DNA of 64,000 nucleotides from positions 124,001 through 188,000 of the forward strand of contig NZ_JAPENM010000009.1 of NCBI RefSeq assembly GCF_026342035.1, read 5' to 3'. Numbering within the stretch: position 1 is the stretch's first letter; every line of letters starts with the position of its first letter. Shown piece by piece: positions 47,462-55,810 of the stretch. The notes under the pieces were generated by a model. The model was not told the DNA's origin. It ran no database searches and worked only from the letters and a program-made list of their open reading frames with translations. The DNA comes from Aldersonia sp. NBC_00410. Lineage in GTDB: Bacteria; Actinomycetota; Actinomycetes; Mycobacteriales; Mycobacteriaceae. A program made the translations under genes and the position numbers.

Positions 47462-47474
47462 CGGGAACCTTCCC

Positions 47475-47501
47475 ATAGATACGTATCAGTACTGTATCTA
47501 T
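47475..47501. promoter_or_regulatory. Candidate TetR operator between DUF2867 and TetR genes
   Basis: Perfect 8-bp arms ATAGATAC and GTATCTAT are separated by 11 bp, with the nested palindromes GATACGTATC and AGTACT. Hexamers TACTGT (plus) and TACAGT (minus) lie inside, so a bound repressor would cover both promoters. Confidence 0.7.
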
Positions 47502-47556
47502 CGGAAGTGTTCTACTCAAGGAGTTTCTTCGAGAAGCGACGAGCCGGAGAGCAGTG

Positions 47557-48105
47557 ATGGCGCCACCCGTACGCACCCCGCGCCACGCGTGGGTCGAGGC
47601 AGGTCTTGCCCTCTTGGCGCGATCGGGCCCCGATGCCGTTCGGATCGAAACGCTTGCCGCCGAGCTCGGCGTTACCCGCGGCGGCTTCTATCGACAGTTC
47701 CGCTCTCGCGACGAGTTGCTCGAGGCGATGCTCGACGCCTGGGAGCGCCGCTGCGTCGATGACGTGCTCGAGCAAGTTGAGAACGAGGGAGGTGACGCCG
47801 AACAGAAGATTCGCCGGGCGGGCACGCTCACATTCACCGAAGGACTCATGCCGCTCGACCTCGTCGTCCGCAGCTGGGCGCACAGAGATCCCGCCGTTTC
47901 CGCGCGCTTGCAGAGGGTGGACAACGCCAGGATGGAATATGTGCGCGGATTGCTGCGGTCAATGAAGGTCGCACCCGACGACGTCGAAGCGGTGGCCCTG
48001 CTGCTGTTCTCGCTCGTGATCGCCAATCGGCTCGTCGTCGCCGATCACCCCGGCCAAACCCGGGGGAATGTCGTCGAACACGCCATACGTCTGCTCCTCG
48101 ACTGA
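47557..48105 (+). CDS. TetR family regulator, divergent to DUF2867 gene
   Basis: 182 residues. The HTH is IETLAAELGVTRGGFYRQFR at about residues 31-50; the helical C-terminal domain is unremarkable. The start is ATG 47557 with GGAGAG just upstream (a GTG one codon earlier is possible). The arrangement with the palindrome and the divergent DUF2867 gene is typical of a self-regulating TetR sensor and a single effector gene. Confidence 0.9.
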   Translation: MAPPVRTPRHAWVEAGLALLARSGPDAVRIETLAAELGVTRGGFYRQFRSRDELLEAMLDAWERRCVDDVLEQVENEGGDAEQKIRRAGTLTFTEGLMPLDLVVRSWAHRDPAVSARLQRVDNARMEYVRGLLRSMKVAPDDVEAVALLLFSLVIANRLVVADHPGQTRGNVVEHAIRLLLD

Positions 48106-48135
48106 GAACCACGGTCACATAATTCGAGCGATCAT

Positions 48136-48155
48136 GTTCGAAAGCATATTCGAAC
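48136..48155. promoter_or_regulatory. GTTCGAA inverted repeat after the TetR gene
   Basis: GTTCGAA-6 bp-TTCGAAC, perfect 7-bp arms, 30 bp after the TetR stop and about 90 bp before the next gene. No T run follows, so an operator for the downstream membrane-protein gene is as likely as a terminator. Confidence 0.45.
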
Positions 48156-48244
48156 AATATCGCAACCCGCTGACACAAACGAAGCACCGAAATCGAGCAC
48201 CAACATCGCCGCGCCGCTCGGTTCGCATACGCTCACGAGCTGTG

Positions 48245-48532
48245 ATGACGCGCAACCTCGCCGAAGCCGGCCTGAGCGATTGCGTCGACGCTCAGATCGA
48301 CTGCATGCCGGGGTTCGGAGCCTTCCTGCTCACGATCGGGCTGGGCGCTGCCGCCGTACTCATCGGGATTCCGCTGGCAATCACGGCCACGTTCTCGATC
48401 GCCGCCTCGCCACAGGACACCATGCGGCGCCTGATCTGGATCGCTACAACGTGGTTGGTTCCCATCCTCGGCGCCCTCGGGTGGTACTACTCGGCAGCCC
48501 GGTCGCGCGAGACACACACCCCCGAGCCCTGA
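48245..48532 (+). CDS. Small PLDc_N-type membrane protein
   Basis: 95 residues with two membrane spans (about 24-48 and 62-82). The motif [20 protein letters not shown] resembles the phospholipase-D nuclease N-terminal (PLDc_N) membrane module, here without any catalytic domain. A GTG one codon upstream lies eight bases after TACGCT, an alternative leaderless start. Function unknown. Confidence 0.7.
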   Translation: MTRNLAEAGLSDCVDAQIDCMPGFGAFLLTIGLGAAAVLIGIPLAITATFSIAASPQDTMRRLIWIATTWLVPILGALGWYYSAARSRETHTPEP

Positions 48533-48553
48533 CCTACCCGACCGCGCTCACCG

Positions 48554-48559
48554 TAGACT
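48554..48559 (+). promoter_or_regulatory. -10 hexamer, leaderless promoter of thyA
   Basis: TAGACT, seven bases before the GTG at 48567. Confidence 0.6.
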
Positions 48560-48566
48560 CGGCCCC

Positions 48567-49367
48567 GTGCCAATCGACAGCCAGTACGAAGACCTGCTTC
48601 GACGCGTTCTGGACACCGGATCCGCCAAGTCCGACCGCACCGGCACCGGCACCCGCAGCGTGTTCGGCCACCAGCTGCGCTACGACCTCGCGGCGGGTTT
48701 TCCGCTGATCACCACCAAGAAAGTGCACCTCAAGTCGATCGTCTACGAGCTGCTGTGGTTCTTGCGCGGCGAGTCGAATGTCAAGTGGCTGCGCGAGAAC
48801 GGCGTCACCATCTGGGACGAATGGGCCGACGAGTCCGGTGACCTCGGCCCCGTCTACGGCGTGCAGTGGCGGTCCTGGCCCACTCCGTCCGGTGCGCACA
48901 TCGACCAGATCACCCAGGTCCTCGACACGTTGCGCCGCGACCCCGACTCGCGCCGGATGATCGTCTCGGCCTGGAACGTCGCCGACATTCCGCAGATGGC
49001 GCTCGCGCCGTGCCACGCGTTCTTCCAGTTCTATGTCGCCGACGGCAAGCTGTCCTGCCAGCTGTACCAGCGCAGTGCCGACCTGTTCCTCGGTGTGCCG
49101 TTCAACATCGCCAGCTACGCGCTGCTCACCCACATGGTCGCCCAACAGGCCGGGTTGGCGCCGGGTGAATTCATCTGGACCGGCGGTGACTGCCACATCT
49201 ACGACAACCACCACGAACAGGTCCGCGAACAGCTGGGCCGCGAACCGTATCCGTTCCCTAATCTGGTTCTGCGCCAGGCCGATTCGATCTTCGACTACAC
49301 CTACGAAGACATCGAGATCACCGACTACCGCCATCACCCGGCCATCAAGGCGCCGGTGGCGGTCTGA
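48567..49367 (+). CDS. thyA: Thymidylate synthase
   Basis: 266 residues. Key regions are [20 protein letters not shown], the catalytic Cys in [13 protein letters not shown], and the folate/dUMP contacts [14 protein letters not shown]. It methylates dUMP to dTMP using methylene-tetrahydrofolate, producing dihydrofolate that the next gene product recycles. The gap to dfrA is seven bases, so the pair is one operon read from a leaderless promoter. Confidence 0.97.
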   Translation: MPIDSQYEDLLRRVLDTGSAKSDRTGTGTRSVFGHQLRYDLAAGFPLITTKKVHLKSIVYELLWFLRGESNVKWLRENGVTIWDEWADESGDLGPVYGVQWRSWPTPSGAHIDQITQVLDTLRRDPDSRRMIVSAWNVADIPQMALAPCHAFFQFYVADGKLSCQLYQRSADLFLGVPFNIASYALLTHMVAQQAGLAPGEFIWTGGDCHIYDNHHEQVREQLGREPYPFPNLVLRQADSIFDYTYEDIEITDYRHHPAIKAPVAV

Positions 49368-49374
49368 TTCGCTC

Positions 49375-49881
49375 GTGACCGTCTCCCCTGTCGTGCTCGT
49401 CTGGGCACAGACCCCGTCCGGTGTGATCGGCGCGGACAACACCATCCCCTGGCACCTGCCCGAGGACCTCGCGCACTTCAAGCGCGCGACGATGGGCCAC
49501 GCGGTGGTGATGGGCCGCAAGACGTGGGATTCACTGCCGGAGCGAAACCGCCCGCTGCCGGGACGGCGCAACATCGTCGTCACCCGACAGCCGGACTGGT
49601 ACGGCTACGGCGGTGAACCGGCGCCATCGGTGTCCGCCGCAATCGCGCTGGTGCTGCCGGAGCCGGTGTGCGTGATCGGCGGCAGCGCGGTCTACGCCGC
49701 CGCCATGCCCGCCGCGACCGAACTGGTGGTCACCGAGGTCGACCTCGCCATCGACGGGGATGCGTTCGCGCCCGCCATCGGGTCGGACTGGAGTCTTTTC
49801 GACGACGGGGACTGGCAGCGTTCGCAGGCCGGCGGGACCGCGTTCCGGATCCGTCGCTACCGCCGCACGAATAGCGCCTGA
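49375..49881 (+). CDS. dfrA: Dihydrofolate reductase
   Basis: 168 residues from GTG. The folate site is visible in GVIGADNTIPWHLPEDLAHF (Trp and Asp/Glu of the active site), with VVMGRKTWDSLP for NADPH binding and VCVIGGSAVYAAAM later. The product reduces dihydrofolate from ThyA. The GTG seven bases after thyA was chosen; the frame remains open inside thyA. Confidence 0.96.
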   Translation: MTVSPVVLVWAQTPSGVIGADNTIPWHLPEDLAHFKRATMGHAVVMGRKTWDSLPERNRPLPGRRNIVVTRQPDWYGYGGEPAPSVSAAIALVLPEPVCVIGGSAVYAAAMPAATELVVTEVDLAIDGDAFAPAIGSDWSLFDDGDWQRSQAGGTAFRIRRYRRTNSA

Positions 49882-49994
49882 GATCGCCTCGACCTGCGGG
49901 TTTCGCGGCTCCAGCGATTCGTCTGCCCGGCCGATCCCGAGGGGCCATAATCGAAGGGCACGTCCTTTCCGCACAGCCCCAGGAGTGGCAGTAC

Positions 49995-50321
49995 ATGGAC
50001 AAGAAGTCGCTCACCGCAGTGGCGCGCCAACAGCTCAAAATCGCCGCAGGCACCAATTCCGGTCGCAGCTCGCAGACGATCTACGGCGGGCACTCCCGCA
50101 GCCTGCGGCAGACGGTGATCGGTCTCGCCGCTGGAAAGAGCCTCGCCGAACACGACGGTCCCGGCGAGGCGACGCTGCTCGTGCTGAACGGAACACTGCA
50201 GCTCGTGAGTGGCACCGACACCTGGAAGGGTTCGGCGGGCGATTTGCTCGTGGTCCCCAACGCTCGGCACAGTGTCGAGGCGCTAGAGGACGTCGCCTTC
50301 CTGCTGACCGTCGCGATGTAG
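49995..50321 (+). CDS. Small cupin-domain protein
   Basis: 108 residues forming one beta-barrel cupin: QTVIGLAAGKSLAEHDGPGE (motif 1, one His kept) and GDLLVVPNARHSVEALED (motif 2, His kept). The metal-binding set looks reduced compared with active dioxygenase cupins, so a binding or sensing role is more likely. AGGAG lies nine bases upstream of the ATG. It ends 21 bp from the convergent LLM gene. Confidence 0.82.
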   Translation: MDKKSLTAVARQQLKIAAGTNSGRSSQTIYGGHSRSLRQTVIGLAAGKSLAEHDGPGEATLLVLNGTLQLVSGTDTWKGSAGDLLVVPNARHSVEALEDVAFLLTVAM

Positions 50322-50342
50322 CTGCGGTATATCGGCCGCTCG

Positions 50343-51383
50343 TCAGTCGGTGAGCGCGCGCAGTTCCTCGACGACCTTCAGCCGTCCCGCGGCGTCTTCG
50401 GCGAGCGGGACGATGTTCAGCGTCGTCGCCCCGGCCGCGGCGAACGCCGCGATTCGCTCCTTGACGTAGCCGGCCGGCCCGATCAACGAGACGGCGCGGA
50501 CGAGCTCGTCCGGCACCGCCTTGATCGCCTCTTCCTTGCGGCCGTCGAGATAGAGATCCTGGATTCGGTCGGCCTGCTCGCCGTAGCCGTAGCGGGTGGC
50601 GAGTTCGTGGTAAAAGTTCTTGCCGCGCGCACCCATTCCGCCGATGTAGAGGGCGAGGTGCGGCTTCACCCAGTCGAGCATGTGCTCGACGTTCTCGCCG
50701 ATCGCCACCGCGGGACCGGCGTACACCTCGAGCTCGCCGAGTGCCGGGTCCCGCTTGGCCTTGCCGCTCGCGAGCGATTCACCCCAGACGTCGTTTGCCT
50801 TCTCGGGCAGGAAGAAGATCGGCTGCCAGCCCTCGAATAGTTCCGCGGCCAGCTCCACGTTCTTCGGCCCCAGGGCCGCGAGCAGCATCGGAATCCGTTC
50901 GCGCACAGGCTTGTTGATGATCTTGAGCGGCTTGCCAAGGCCGGTGCCCTGCTCGGCAGGCAGCGGAATCTGGTAGTAGCGGCCCTGATGCTCGACACGT
51001 TCGCGGCGCCACACCTTCCGGCAGATCTCGACGGTTTCGCGAGTGCGCCCGATCGGCGCGTCGTAGCGCACGCCGTGAAATCCTTCGATGACCTGCGGCC
51101 CGGAGGCACCGAGCCCGAGCAGGAACCGGCCATCCGAGACGAAGTCCAGGCCCGCCGCGGTCATCGCGGTCAGTGTCGGGGTGCGAGTGTAGAGCTGCAG
51201 GATGCCGGAGGCCAACTGCACTCGCGTCGTCTTCGCCGCGAGATAGCCGAGCGCGCTGACCGCATCGAAGGAGTACGCCTCCGGGACGAAGACCACGTCG
51301 ATGCCGGCCCGCTCGAGGTCGGCCACCTCGGCGGCCGCCTGGGCGAACTCGCCCGCATAGTTGATGCTCAGCCCGATACGCAT
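50343..51383 (-). CDS. LLM-class (F420-dependent-type) oxidoreductase
   Basis: 346 residues with the luciferase-like TIM barrel: MRIGLSINYAGEFAQAAAEV at the N-terminus, VFVPEAYSFDAVSALGYLAA, and GRFLLGLGASGPQVIEGFHG, a typical LLM motif. The C-terminal part contains VSLIGPAGYVKERIAAFAAA. In this lineage such enzymes generally use coenzyme F420 rather than FMN, but no cofactor can be proven by eye. It is divergent from the DyP gene with an 87-bp gap containing a -10 hexamer for each direction. Confidence 0.88.
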   Translation of the reverse strand: MRIGLSINYAGEFAQAAAEVADLERAGIDVVFVPEAYSFDAVSALGYLAAKTTRVQLASGILQLYTRTPTLTAMTAAGLDFVSDGRFLLGLGASGPQVIEGFHGVRYDAPIGRTRETVEICRKVWRRERVEHQGRYYQIPLPAEQGTGLGKPLKIINKPVRERIPMLLAALGPKNVELAAELFEGWQPIFFLPEKANDVWGESLASGKAKRDPALGELEVYAGPAVAIGENVEHMLDWVKPHLALYIGGMGARGKNFYHELATRYGYGEQADRIQDLYLDGRKEEAIKAVPDELVRAVSLIGPAGYVKERIAAFAAAGATTLNIVPLAEDAAGRLKVVEELRALTD

Positions 51384-51389
51384 GGCCTC

Positions 51390-51395
51390 AACCTA
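51390..51395 (-). promoter_or_regulatory. -10 hexamer, leaderless promoter of the LLM gene
   Basis: TAGGTT on the minus strand, six bases before the ATG at 51383. Confidence 0.55.
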
Positions 51396-51457
51396 GCGCG
51401 GGACTTGCCGTGCGCCGCAGCCGGGACAGCCACGTCCGGTCGCCACCGACGGTGTTC

Positions 51458-51463
51458 TAGGGT
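51458..51463 (+). promoter_or_regulatory. -10 hexamer, leaderless promoter of the DyP-encapsulin operon
   Basis: TAGGGT, seven bases before the ATG at 51471. It is the only promoter candidate seen for the three-gene operon. Confidence 0.55.
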
Positions 51464-51470
51464 TGTGCGC

Positions 51471-52478
51471 ATGGCCGAATCGCAGCCGATCCTCGCGCCA
51501 CTCACCCCTGCCGCGATCTTCCTCGTCGTCACCATCAACGAGGGCGGCGAGGGCGCAGTGCGCGACCTGCTCACCGAGGTGTCCGGGCTGCAACGCGCCA
51601 TCGGTTTCCGTGTGCCCGGCGCGGATCTGTCCTGCGTCACCAGCATCGGGTCGCGGGCCTGGGACCGGCTGTTCGACGGCCCGAAACCGGCCGAACTGCA
51701 CCCGTTTCGGGAGCTGACCGGCGAACGTCACCATGCCCCGGCCACACCCGGCGACATCCTGTTCCATATTCGCTCCGAGTCGATGGATGCGTGTTTCGAA
51801 TTGGCCGGGCGGATCGCGCAGACGTTGGGCGAGGCGGTCACGGTGATCGACGACACCCAGGGCTTCCGCTATTTCGAACAGCGCGACCTGCTCGGTTTCG
51901 TGGACGGCACCGAGAACCCGACCGGCGCCGGCGCCGCGGCGGCCGTGCTCATCGGCGACGACGATGCCGAGTTCAGCGGCGGCAGTTACGTGATCATTCA
52001 GCGTTACGTCCATCCGATCATGAGGTGGAACGCGCTGAAGACCGAGGAGCAGGAGGCCATTGTCGGCCGCACGAAGCTCGGCGACTACGAACTGCCCGAG
52101 GATGTGCAACCCGCCGATTCGCATGTCGCGCTGACCCAGGTGACCGACGACGACGGCGCGGAACTCGAGATCCTGCGGCACAACATGCCGTTCGGCAGTA
52201 TCAAGGATGATGTCTACGGCACCTACTTCATCGGCTACGCCGCCACACCGACCGTCACCGAGACCATGCTGGAGCGGATGTTTCTCGGCACGGGCGATGC
52301 GGCACACGACCGGATCCTGGATTTCTCGACCGCCGAAACCGGTTGTCTTTTCTTCACACCGACCGTCGATTTCCTCGACAACCCACCGCCCGCACCGACC
52401 GCGGACGCCGAAACCGATGCGAAACCAGTGCATCTCGACCAATCGCTGCACATCGGAAGCCTGAAGGGGAGCAACTAA
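51471..52478 (+). CDS. dyp: DyP-type peroxidase, encapsulin cargo
   Basis: 335 residues. The distal haem-pocket motif GFVDGTENP (about residues 142-150, catalytic Asp) and a nearby RxxLLG run are present; the proximal His is probably that in SHVALTQVTDDDG, and ILRHNMPFGS supplies the conserved Arg/Asn region. The protein ends DQSLHIGSLKGSN, matching the encapsulation tag LxIGSLK that docks cargo inside the shell. Sequence resembles R. jostii DypB (from memory). Three bases separate it from the shell gene. Confidence 0.95.
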   Translation: MAESQPILAPLTPAAIFLVVTINEGGEGAVRDLLTEVSGLQRAIGFRVPGADLSCVTSIGSRAWDRLFDGPKPAELHPFRELTGERHHAPATPGDILFHIRSESMDACFELAGRIAQTLGEAVTVIDDTQGFRYFEQRDLLGFVDGTENPTGAGAAAAVLIGDDDAEFSGGSYVIIQRYVHPIMRWNALKTEEQEAIVGRTKLGDYELPEDVQPADSHVALTQVTDDDGAELEILRHNMPFGSIKDDVYGTYFIGYAATPTVTETMLERMFLGTGDAAHDRILDFSTAETGCLFFTPTVDFLDNPPPAPTADAETDAKPVHLDQSLHIGSLKGSN

Positions 52479-52481
52479 CCA

Positions 52482-53282
52482 ATGAACAACCTCTATCGCG
52501 AACTCGCGCCGATCACCGACGTCGCCTGGGCGTCGATCGAAGAGGAGGCGAGCCGAACCTTCAAGCGGCACAGTGCCGGTCGCCGCGTCGTCGACCTGTC
52601 CGGCCCGCACGGCACGGACTACTCCGCGGTCGGTCTCGGCCGCACCCACGCGATCGACGCGCCCGCCGACGGCGTGCTCGCCTGGACGCGCACGGTGGCA
52701 CCGCTCGTCGAGCTGAAGGTGCCGTTCACGTTGTCGCGCGAGGAGATCGACAACGTCGAACGCGGCGCCCAGGATTCGGATTGGGAACCGGTCAAGGAAG
52801 CGGCGCGCAAGATCGCGTTCGCCGAGGACCGCGCGATCTTCGAGGGATACCCAGCGGCCGGGATCACCGGTATCCGCGACGGCGCGTCGAACGACCCGAT
52901 CAAGCTGCCGTCCGATCCGCGGTTGGTGACCGAGGCGATCAGCCAGGCCCTCAGCGAACTGCGCCTCGCCGGCGTCGGCGGTCCGTACTCGGTGCTGCTC
53001 GCCGCCGACGAGTACACGAAGGTCAGCGAAACCACCGAGCACGGCTACCCGATCCGCGAACACATCAAGCGGTTGATCGAAGGCGACATCATCTGGGCGC
53101 CGGCAATCGACGGGGCGTTCGTGCTGACCACCCGCGGTGGCGACTTCGACCTGCAGATCGGCCAGGACCTGTCCATCGGCTACCTGTCGCACGACACCGA
53201 TACCGTGCAGCTGTGCTTCCAGGAGACGCTGACCTTCCTGGTGTACACGGCAGAAGCGGCCGTGGCGCTCGGCTCGTCGTGA
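52482..53282 (+). CDS. enc: Type 1 encapsulin shell protein
   Basis: 266 residues of the HK97-fold linocin/Cfp29 family: MNNLYRELAPITDVAWASIE at the N-terminus, LELK-like VELKVPFTLSREEIDNVERG, AEDRAIFEGYPAAGITGI, and the C-terminal IGQDLSIGYLSHDTDTVQLC. Sixty copies would be expected to form a T=1 nanocompartment about 20-24 nm across, which is family knowledge. The purine-rich AGGGGAG lies 12 bases before the ATG at the end of dyp, and its stop overlaps the GTG of the next gene (GTGA). Confidence 0.96.
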   Translation: MNNLYRELAPITDVAWASIEEEASRTFKRHSAGRRVVDLSGPHGTDYSAVGLGRTHAIDAPADGVLAWTRTVAPLVELKVPFTLSREEIDNVERGAQDSDWEPVKEAARKIAFAEDRAIFEGYPAAGITGIRDGASNDPIKLPSDPRLVTEAISQALSELRLAGVGGPYSVLLAADEYTKVSETTEHGYPIREHIKRLIEGDIIWAPAIDGAFVLTTRGGDFDLQIGQDLSIGYLSHDTDTVQLCFQETLTFLVYTAEAAVALGSS

Positions 53283-53794
53283 CCCAGGCGCGCGCCGGCG
53301 TCGTCGCACCGGCCCGCGGCGCGGCCTATCTCGCCGTCGGGCTGCTTGTCGTGGCGATCACCTGCGGGGTCGTGGTGGCGGCATTCGATGGCGACCGGTT
53401 GTTCACCGGTCTGCTCATCGGCGCCGCACTCGGGGTCGCGGCGGCGCTGGCGCTGTTCGCTCGCGATGCGATCTGGCTGACCGCCGACGGCATCGTCGTG
53501 AGCACGCCGTGGTCGCGGCAGACCACCCCCTGGTCGACGGTGCTCGCGGCGCGGTTCGCGAAGGACACCGACGGGCGGTGGTCGCTCACCCTCGATCTGA
53601 GCGAACCCGCGGGCGGCGAGCTGACCCTGCTCGCCGTCCCGCCCGTGCAGCGCGAGGTCGCCAACCCGTACGAGCTGCGCAAACGGCAGCAGGTGAAGCG
53701 CATCCTCGCAACGCTGCACGAGCATGGCGTGCCAACCACGGTGCTGCCGGAGATCGGCGCGGCCCTGGACCAGCACTGGCGCGTCAAGCTCTGA
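53279..53794 (+). CDS. PH-like-domain membrane protein coupled to encapsulin
   Basis: 171 residues from a GTG overlapping the encapsulin stop. Two hydrophobic spans (about residues 14-35 and 42-61) are followed by a soluble beta-rich domain: AIWLTADGIVVSTPWSRQTT, PWSTVLAARFAKDTDGRW, then a C-terminal helix, YELRKRQQVKRILATLHEHG. This is the plan of bacterial PH-like (bPH) membrane proteins. There is no encapsulation tag. Because translation is coupled to the shell gene, a function linked to the nanocompartment, for example membrane placement, is possible but unproven. Confidence 0.7.
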   Translation: MTQARAGVVAPARGAAYLAVGLLVVAITCGVVVAAFDGDRLFTGLLIGAALGVAAALALFARDAIWLTADGIVVSTPWSRQTTPWSTVLAARFAKDTDGRWSLTLDLSEPAGGELTLLAVPPVQREVANPYELRKRQQVKRILATLHEHGVPTTVLPEIGAALDQHWRVKL

Positions 53795-53797
53795 GGC

Positions 53798-54547
53798 TCA
53801 CATCAGACGGCGCAGCAGGGTCAGCGGGCTGACCGCGAGAACCTTGGCCAGCGGCGTCCAGGGCCACCAGGGCACGAACGCGTTCGCGGGTTCCTTCTCG
53901 ATTGCGGCGACCAAGTCGCGGTGCCCCTTCTCGGCGGGCGTGGTCATCGATCCGCCGCCGGACTTGGCCACCATCTCAGACTCGATATAGCCGGGTTTTA
54001 TCGTGCTGACCGCGATCGGAGTGTTCGCGACATCGAGCCGGATGCCCTCGGCGAGGCTCGCCGCGGCCGCCTTGCTCGCGGCATAGGTGGTGATGTTGCC
54101 GCGCGCACCGCGTACCGAAGCGAACGACGAAATGACCACGAGGTGGCCGGCGTTGCGCGCGCGGAAGATGCCCATCGCCGCCTCGCACTGGGCGAGCAGG
54201 CCGACGAAGTTGGTTTCGGCGGTCTGTTTGTTGGCGTAAAACTTGCCGGTGCCGATGGGCTGGCCCTTGCCGAGCCCGGCGTTGGCGATCACTCGGTCGA
54301 GCCCGCCGAGCTCGGCATCGCATTCGGAGAACACCCGGAAGACGGCGTCGTGGTCGTTCACGTCGAGTTCGCGGATGACGACGGTGATGCCGGGGTGCTC
54401 GGCGCGCAACTCGGCGGCGAGTTTTTCCAGCCGGTCGAGGCGGCGCGCGCACAGCGCGAGGTTGCGCCCCTGCGCCGCGAACAACCGCGCCATGCCCTCG
54501 CCGAGCCCGGAACTCGCGCCGGTGATGAGGATGTTCGCCCGCGTCAC
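53798..54547 (-). CDS. Short-chain dehydrogenase/reductase (Rv0945-like)
   Basis: 249 residues from a GTG overlapping the upstream stop. The cofactor motif is TGASSGLGEG (TGxxxGxG), followed by NAG at VIANAGLGKG, catalytic Ser in VVISSFASVRG and YxxxK in TYAASKAAAAS. Substrate unknown; preference for NADP is suggested by the Arg residues after the second strand (ARRLDRL). The gene follows the acyl-CoA dehydrogenase in the same operon and is convergent with the PH gene, three bases apart. Confidence 0.9.
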   Translation of the reverse strand: MTRANILITGASSGLGEGMARLFAAQGRNLALCARRLDRLEKLAAELRAEHPGITVVIRELDVNDHDAVFRVFSECDAELGGLDRVIANAGLGKGQPIGTGKFYANKQTAETNFVGLLAQCEAAMGIFRARNAGHLVVISSFASVRGARGNITTYAASKAAAASLAEGIRLDVANTPIAVSTIKPGYIESEMVAKSGGGSMTTPAEKGHRDLVAAIEKEPANAFVPWWPWTPLAKVLAVSPLTLLRRLM

Positions 54548-55743
54548 CGTCCCACCTTGTACTTCGCCAACTCGATTCGCGACACCACGCCGAGGTGCAC
54601 CTCGTCCGGACCGTCGGCCAGGCGCAAAGAGCGGGCGCCGGCGTAGGCCGCGGCGAGCGGGTAGTCGTCGGTGAGACCGGCGCCGCCGTGCAGCTGGATC
54701 GCCATGTCGATCACGTCGATCGCCATTGCGGGCACGAGCGCCTTGATCTGCGACACCTGCGAGAGCGCCGCGCCCACCCCCTGCGTGTCGAGCAACCACG
54801 CGGTGTAGAGCACCAGCAGGCGTGCTTGGTCGATTGCGATGCGTGCCTTGGCAATTCGCTCCCGATTTCCGCCCAGGTTGACGATCGGCTTACCGAACGC
54901 GGTGCGGCTGGTGGCCCGTTGGCAGGCCAACTCGAGGGCGCGCTCGGCAAGCCCGATGGCGCGCATGCAGTGGTGGATGCGACCGGGGCCGAGCCGGCCT
55001 TGCGCGATCTCGAAGCCGCGGCCGAGCCCGGCGATGACGTTCTCCGCGGGCACCCGCACGTCGGTGAAGCTGACCTCGCCGTGCCCGTAGGGCTCGTCGT
55101 ACAGCCCGAACACCGGCAGCATCCGCTCGATGGTCACGCCCGGCGCGTCGGTCGGAACAATCACCATCGTGTGCCGGCGGTGCCGGTCCGCCTCGGGGTC
55201 AGTGAGCCCCATGAAGATGATGAAGGCGCAGTTCGGGTGCCCGACGCCGGTGGAGAACCATTTGCGGCCGTTGATCACCACATCGGCGCCGTCCGCGATG
55301 ACCCGCGATTCCATGTTGGTCGCGTCCGAGGAGGCGACCGCCGGTTCGGTCATGCCGAACGCGGAGCGGATGCGTCCCTCCAGCAAAGGGGTGAGCCAGG
55401 TCTGCTGCTGCTCGGGCGAGCCGTACTTGGCCAGCACTTCCATGTTGCCCGTGTCGGGGGCGTTGCAATTGAAGATCTCCGGCGCGATGGCGGAGCGGCC
55501 CATCAGCTCGGCGAGCGGCGCGTAGTCGGTGTTCGACAACGTCTCGGGCAGGAAGAGGTTCCACAGTCCGGCGGCGCGGGCCTTGGCCTTGAGCTCGGAG
55601 ATGATGGGGAGCACCTGCCACGGATTGCTCTGGGATCGGAGCTCACGGTGGTAGTCCGCCTCCACCGGATCGATCTCGGTGGCGATGAACTCGGAGACCC
55701 GCTCGTGCAATTCGGTGGCCTTTGCCGAGGGTGCGAAATCCAT
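54544..55743 (-). CDS. Acyl-CoA dehydrogenase (ACAD10/11-like)
   Basis: 399 residues. FAD- and substrate-binding motifs are AFGMTEPAVASSDATNMESR, INGRKWFSTGVGHP, FAD/dimer region CMRAIGLAERALELACQRA, and the C-terminal IQLHGGAGLTDDYPLAAAYA. The pattern VEADYHRELRSQSNPWQVLP near the N-terminus is characteristic of the ACAD10/11-type branch. The catalytic base cannot be assigned surely by eye. The ATG lies six bases after TACTCT, inside a perfect palindrome that could be an operator. The stop overlaps the SDR start (GTGA). Confidence 0.9.
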   Translation of the reverse strand: MDFAPSAKATELHERVSEFIATEIDPVEADYHRELRSQSNPWQVLPIISELKAKARAAGLWNLFLPETLSNTDYAPLAELMGRSAIAPEIFNCNAPDTGNMEVLAKYGSPEQQQTWLTPLLEGRIRSAFGMTEPAVASSDATNMESRVIADGADVVINGRKWFSTGVGHPNCAFIIFMGLTDPEADRHRRHTMVIVPTDAPGVTIERMLPVFGLYDEPYGHGEVSFTDVRVPAENVIAGLGRGFEIAQGRLGPGRIHHCMRAIGLAERALELACQRATSRTAFGKPIVNLGGNRERIAKARIAIDQARLLVLYTAWLLDTQGVGAALSQVSQIKALVPAMAIDVIDMAIQLHGGAGLTDDYPLAAAYAGARSLRLADGPDEVHLGVVSRIELAKYKVGR

Positions 55744-55746
55744 GCC

Positions 55747-55772
55747 GCGAGAGTAACCCTCGTTACTCTCGC
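55747..55772 (-). promoter_or_regulatory. Promoter and perfect 11-bp palindrome before the acyl-CoA dehydrogenase
   Basis: GCGAGAGTAAC-CCTC-GTTACTCTCGC starts four bases from the ATG. The minus-strand -10 hexamer TACTCT (55755-55750) lies within one arm and is six bases from the ATG, so a bound dimer would block transcription. No regulator gene is adjacent. Confidence 0.65.
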
Positions 55773-55810
55773 CGCAGGTGTGCCTGGCGGAGAATCCCGT
55801 GGAGCGAAGG

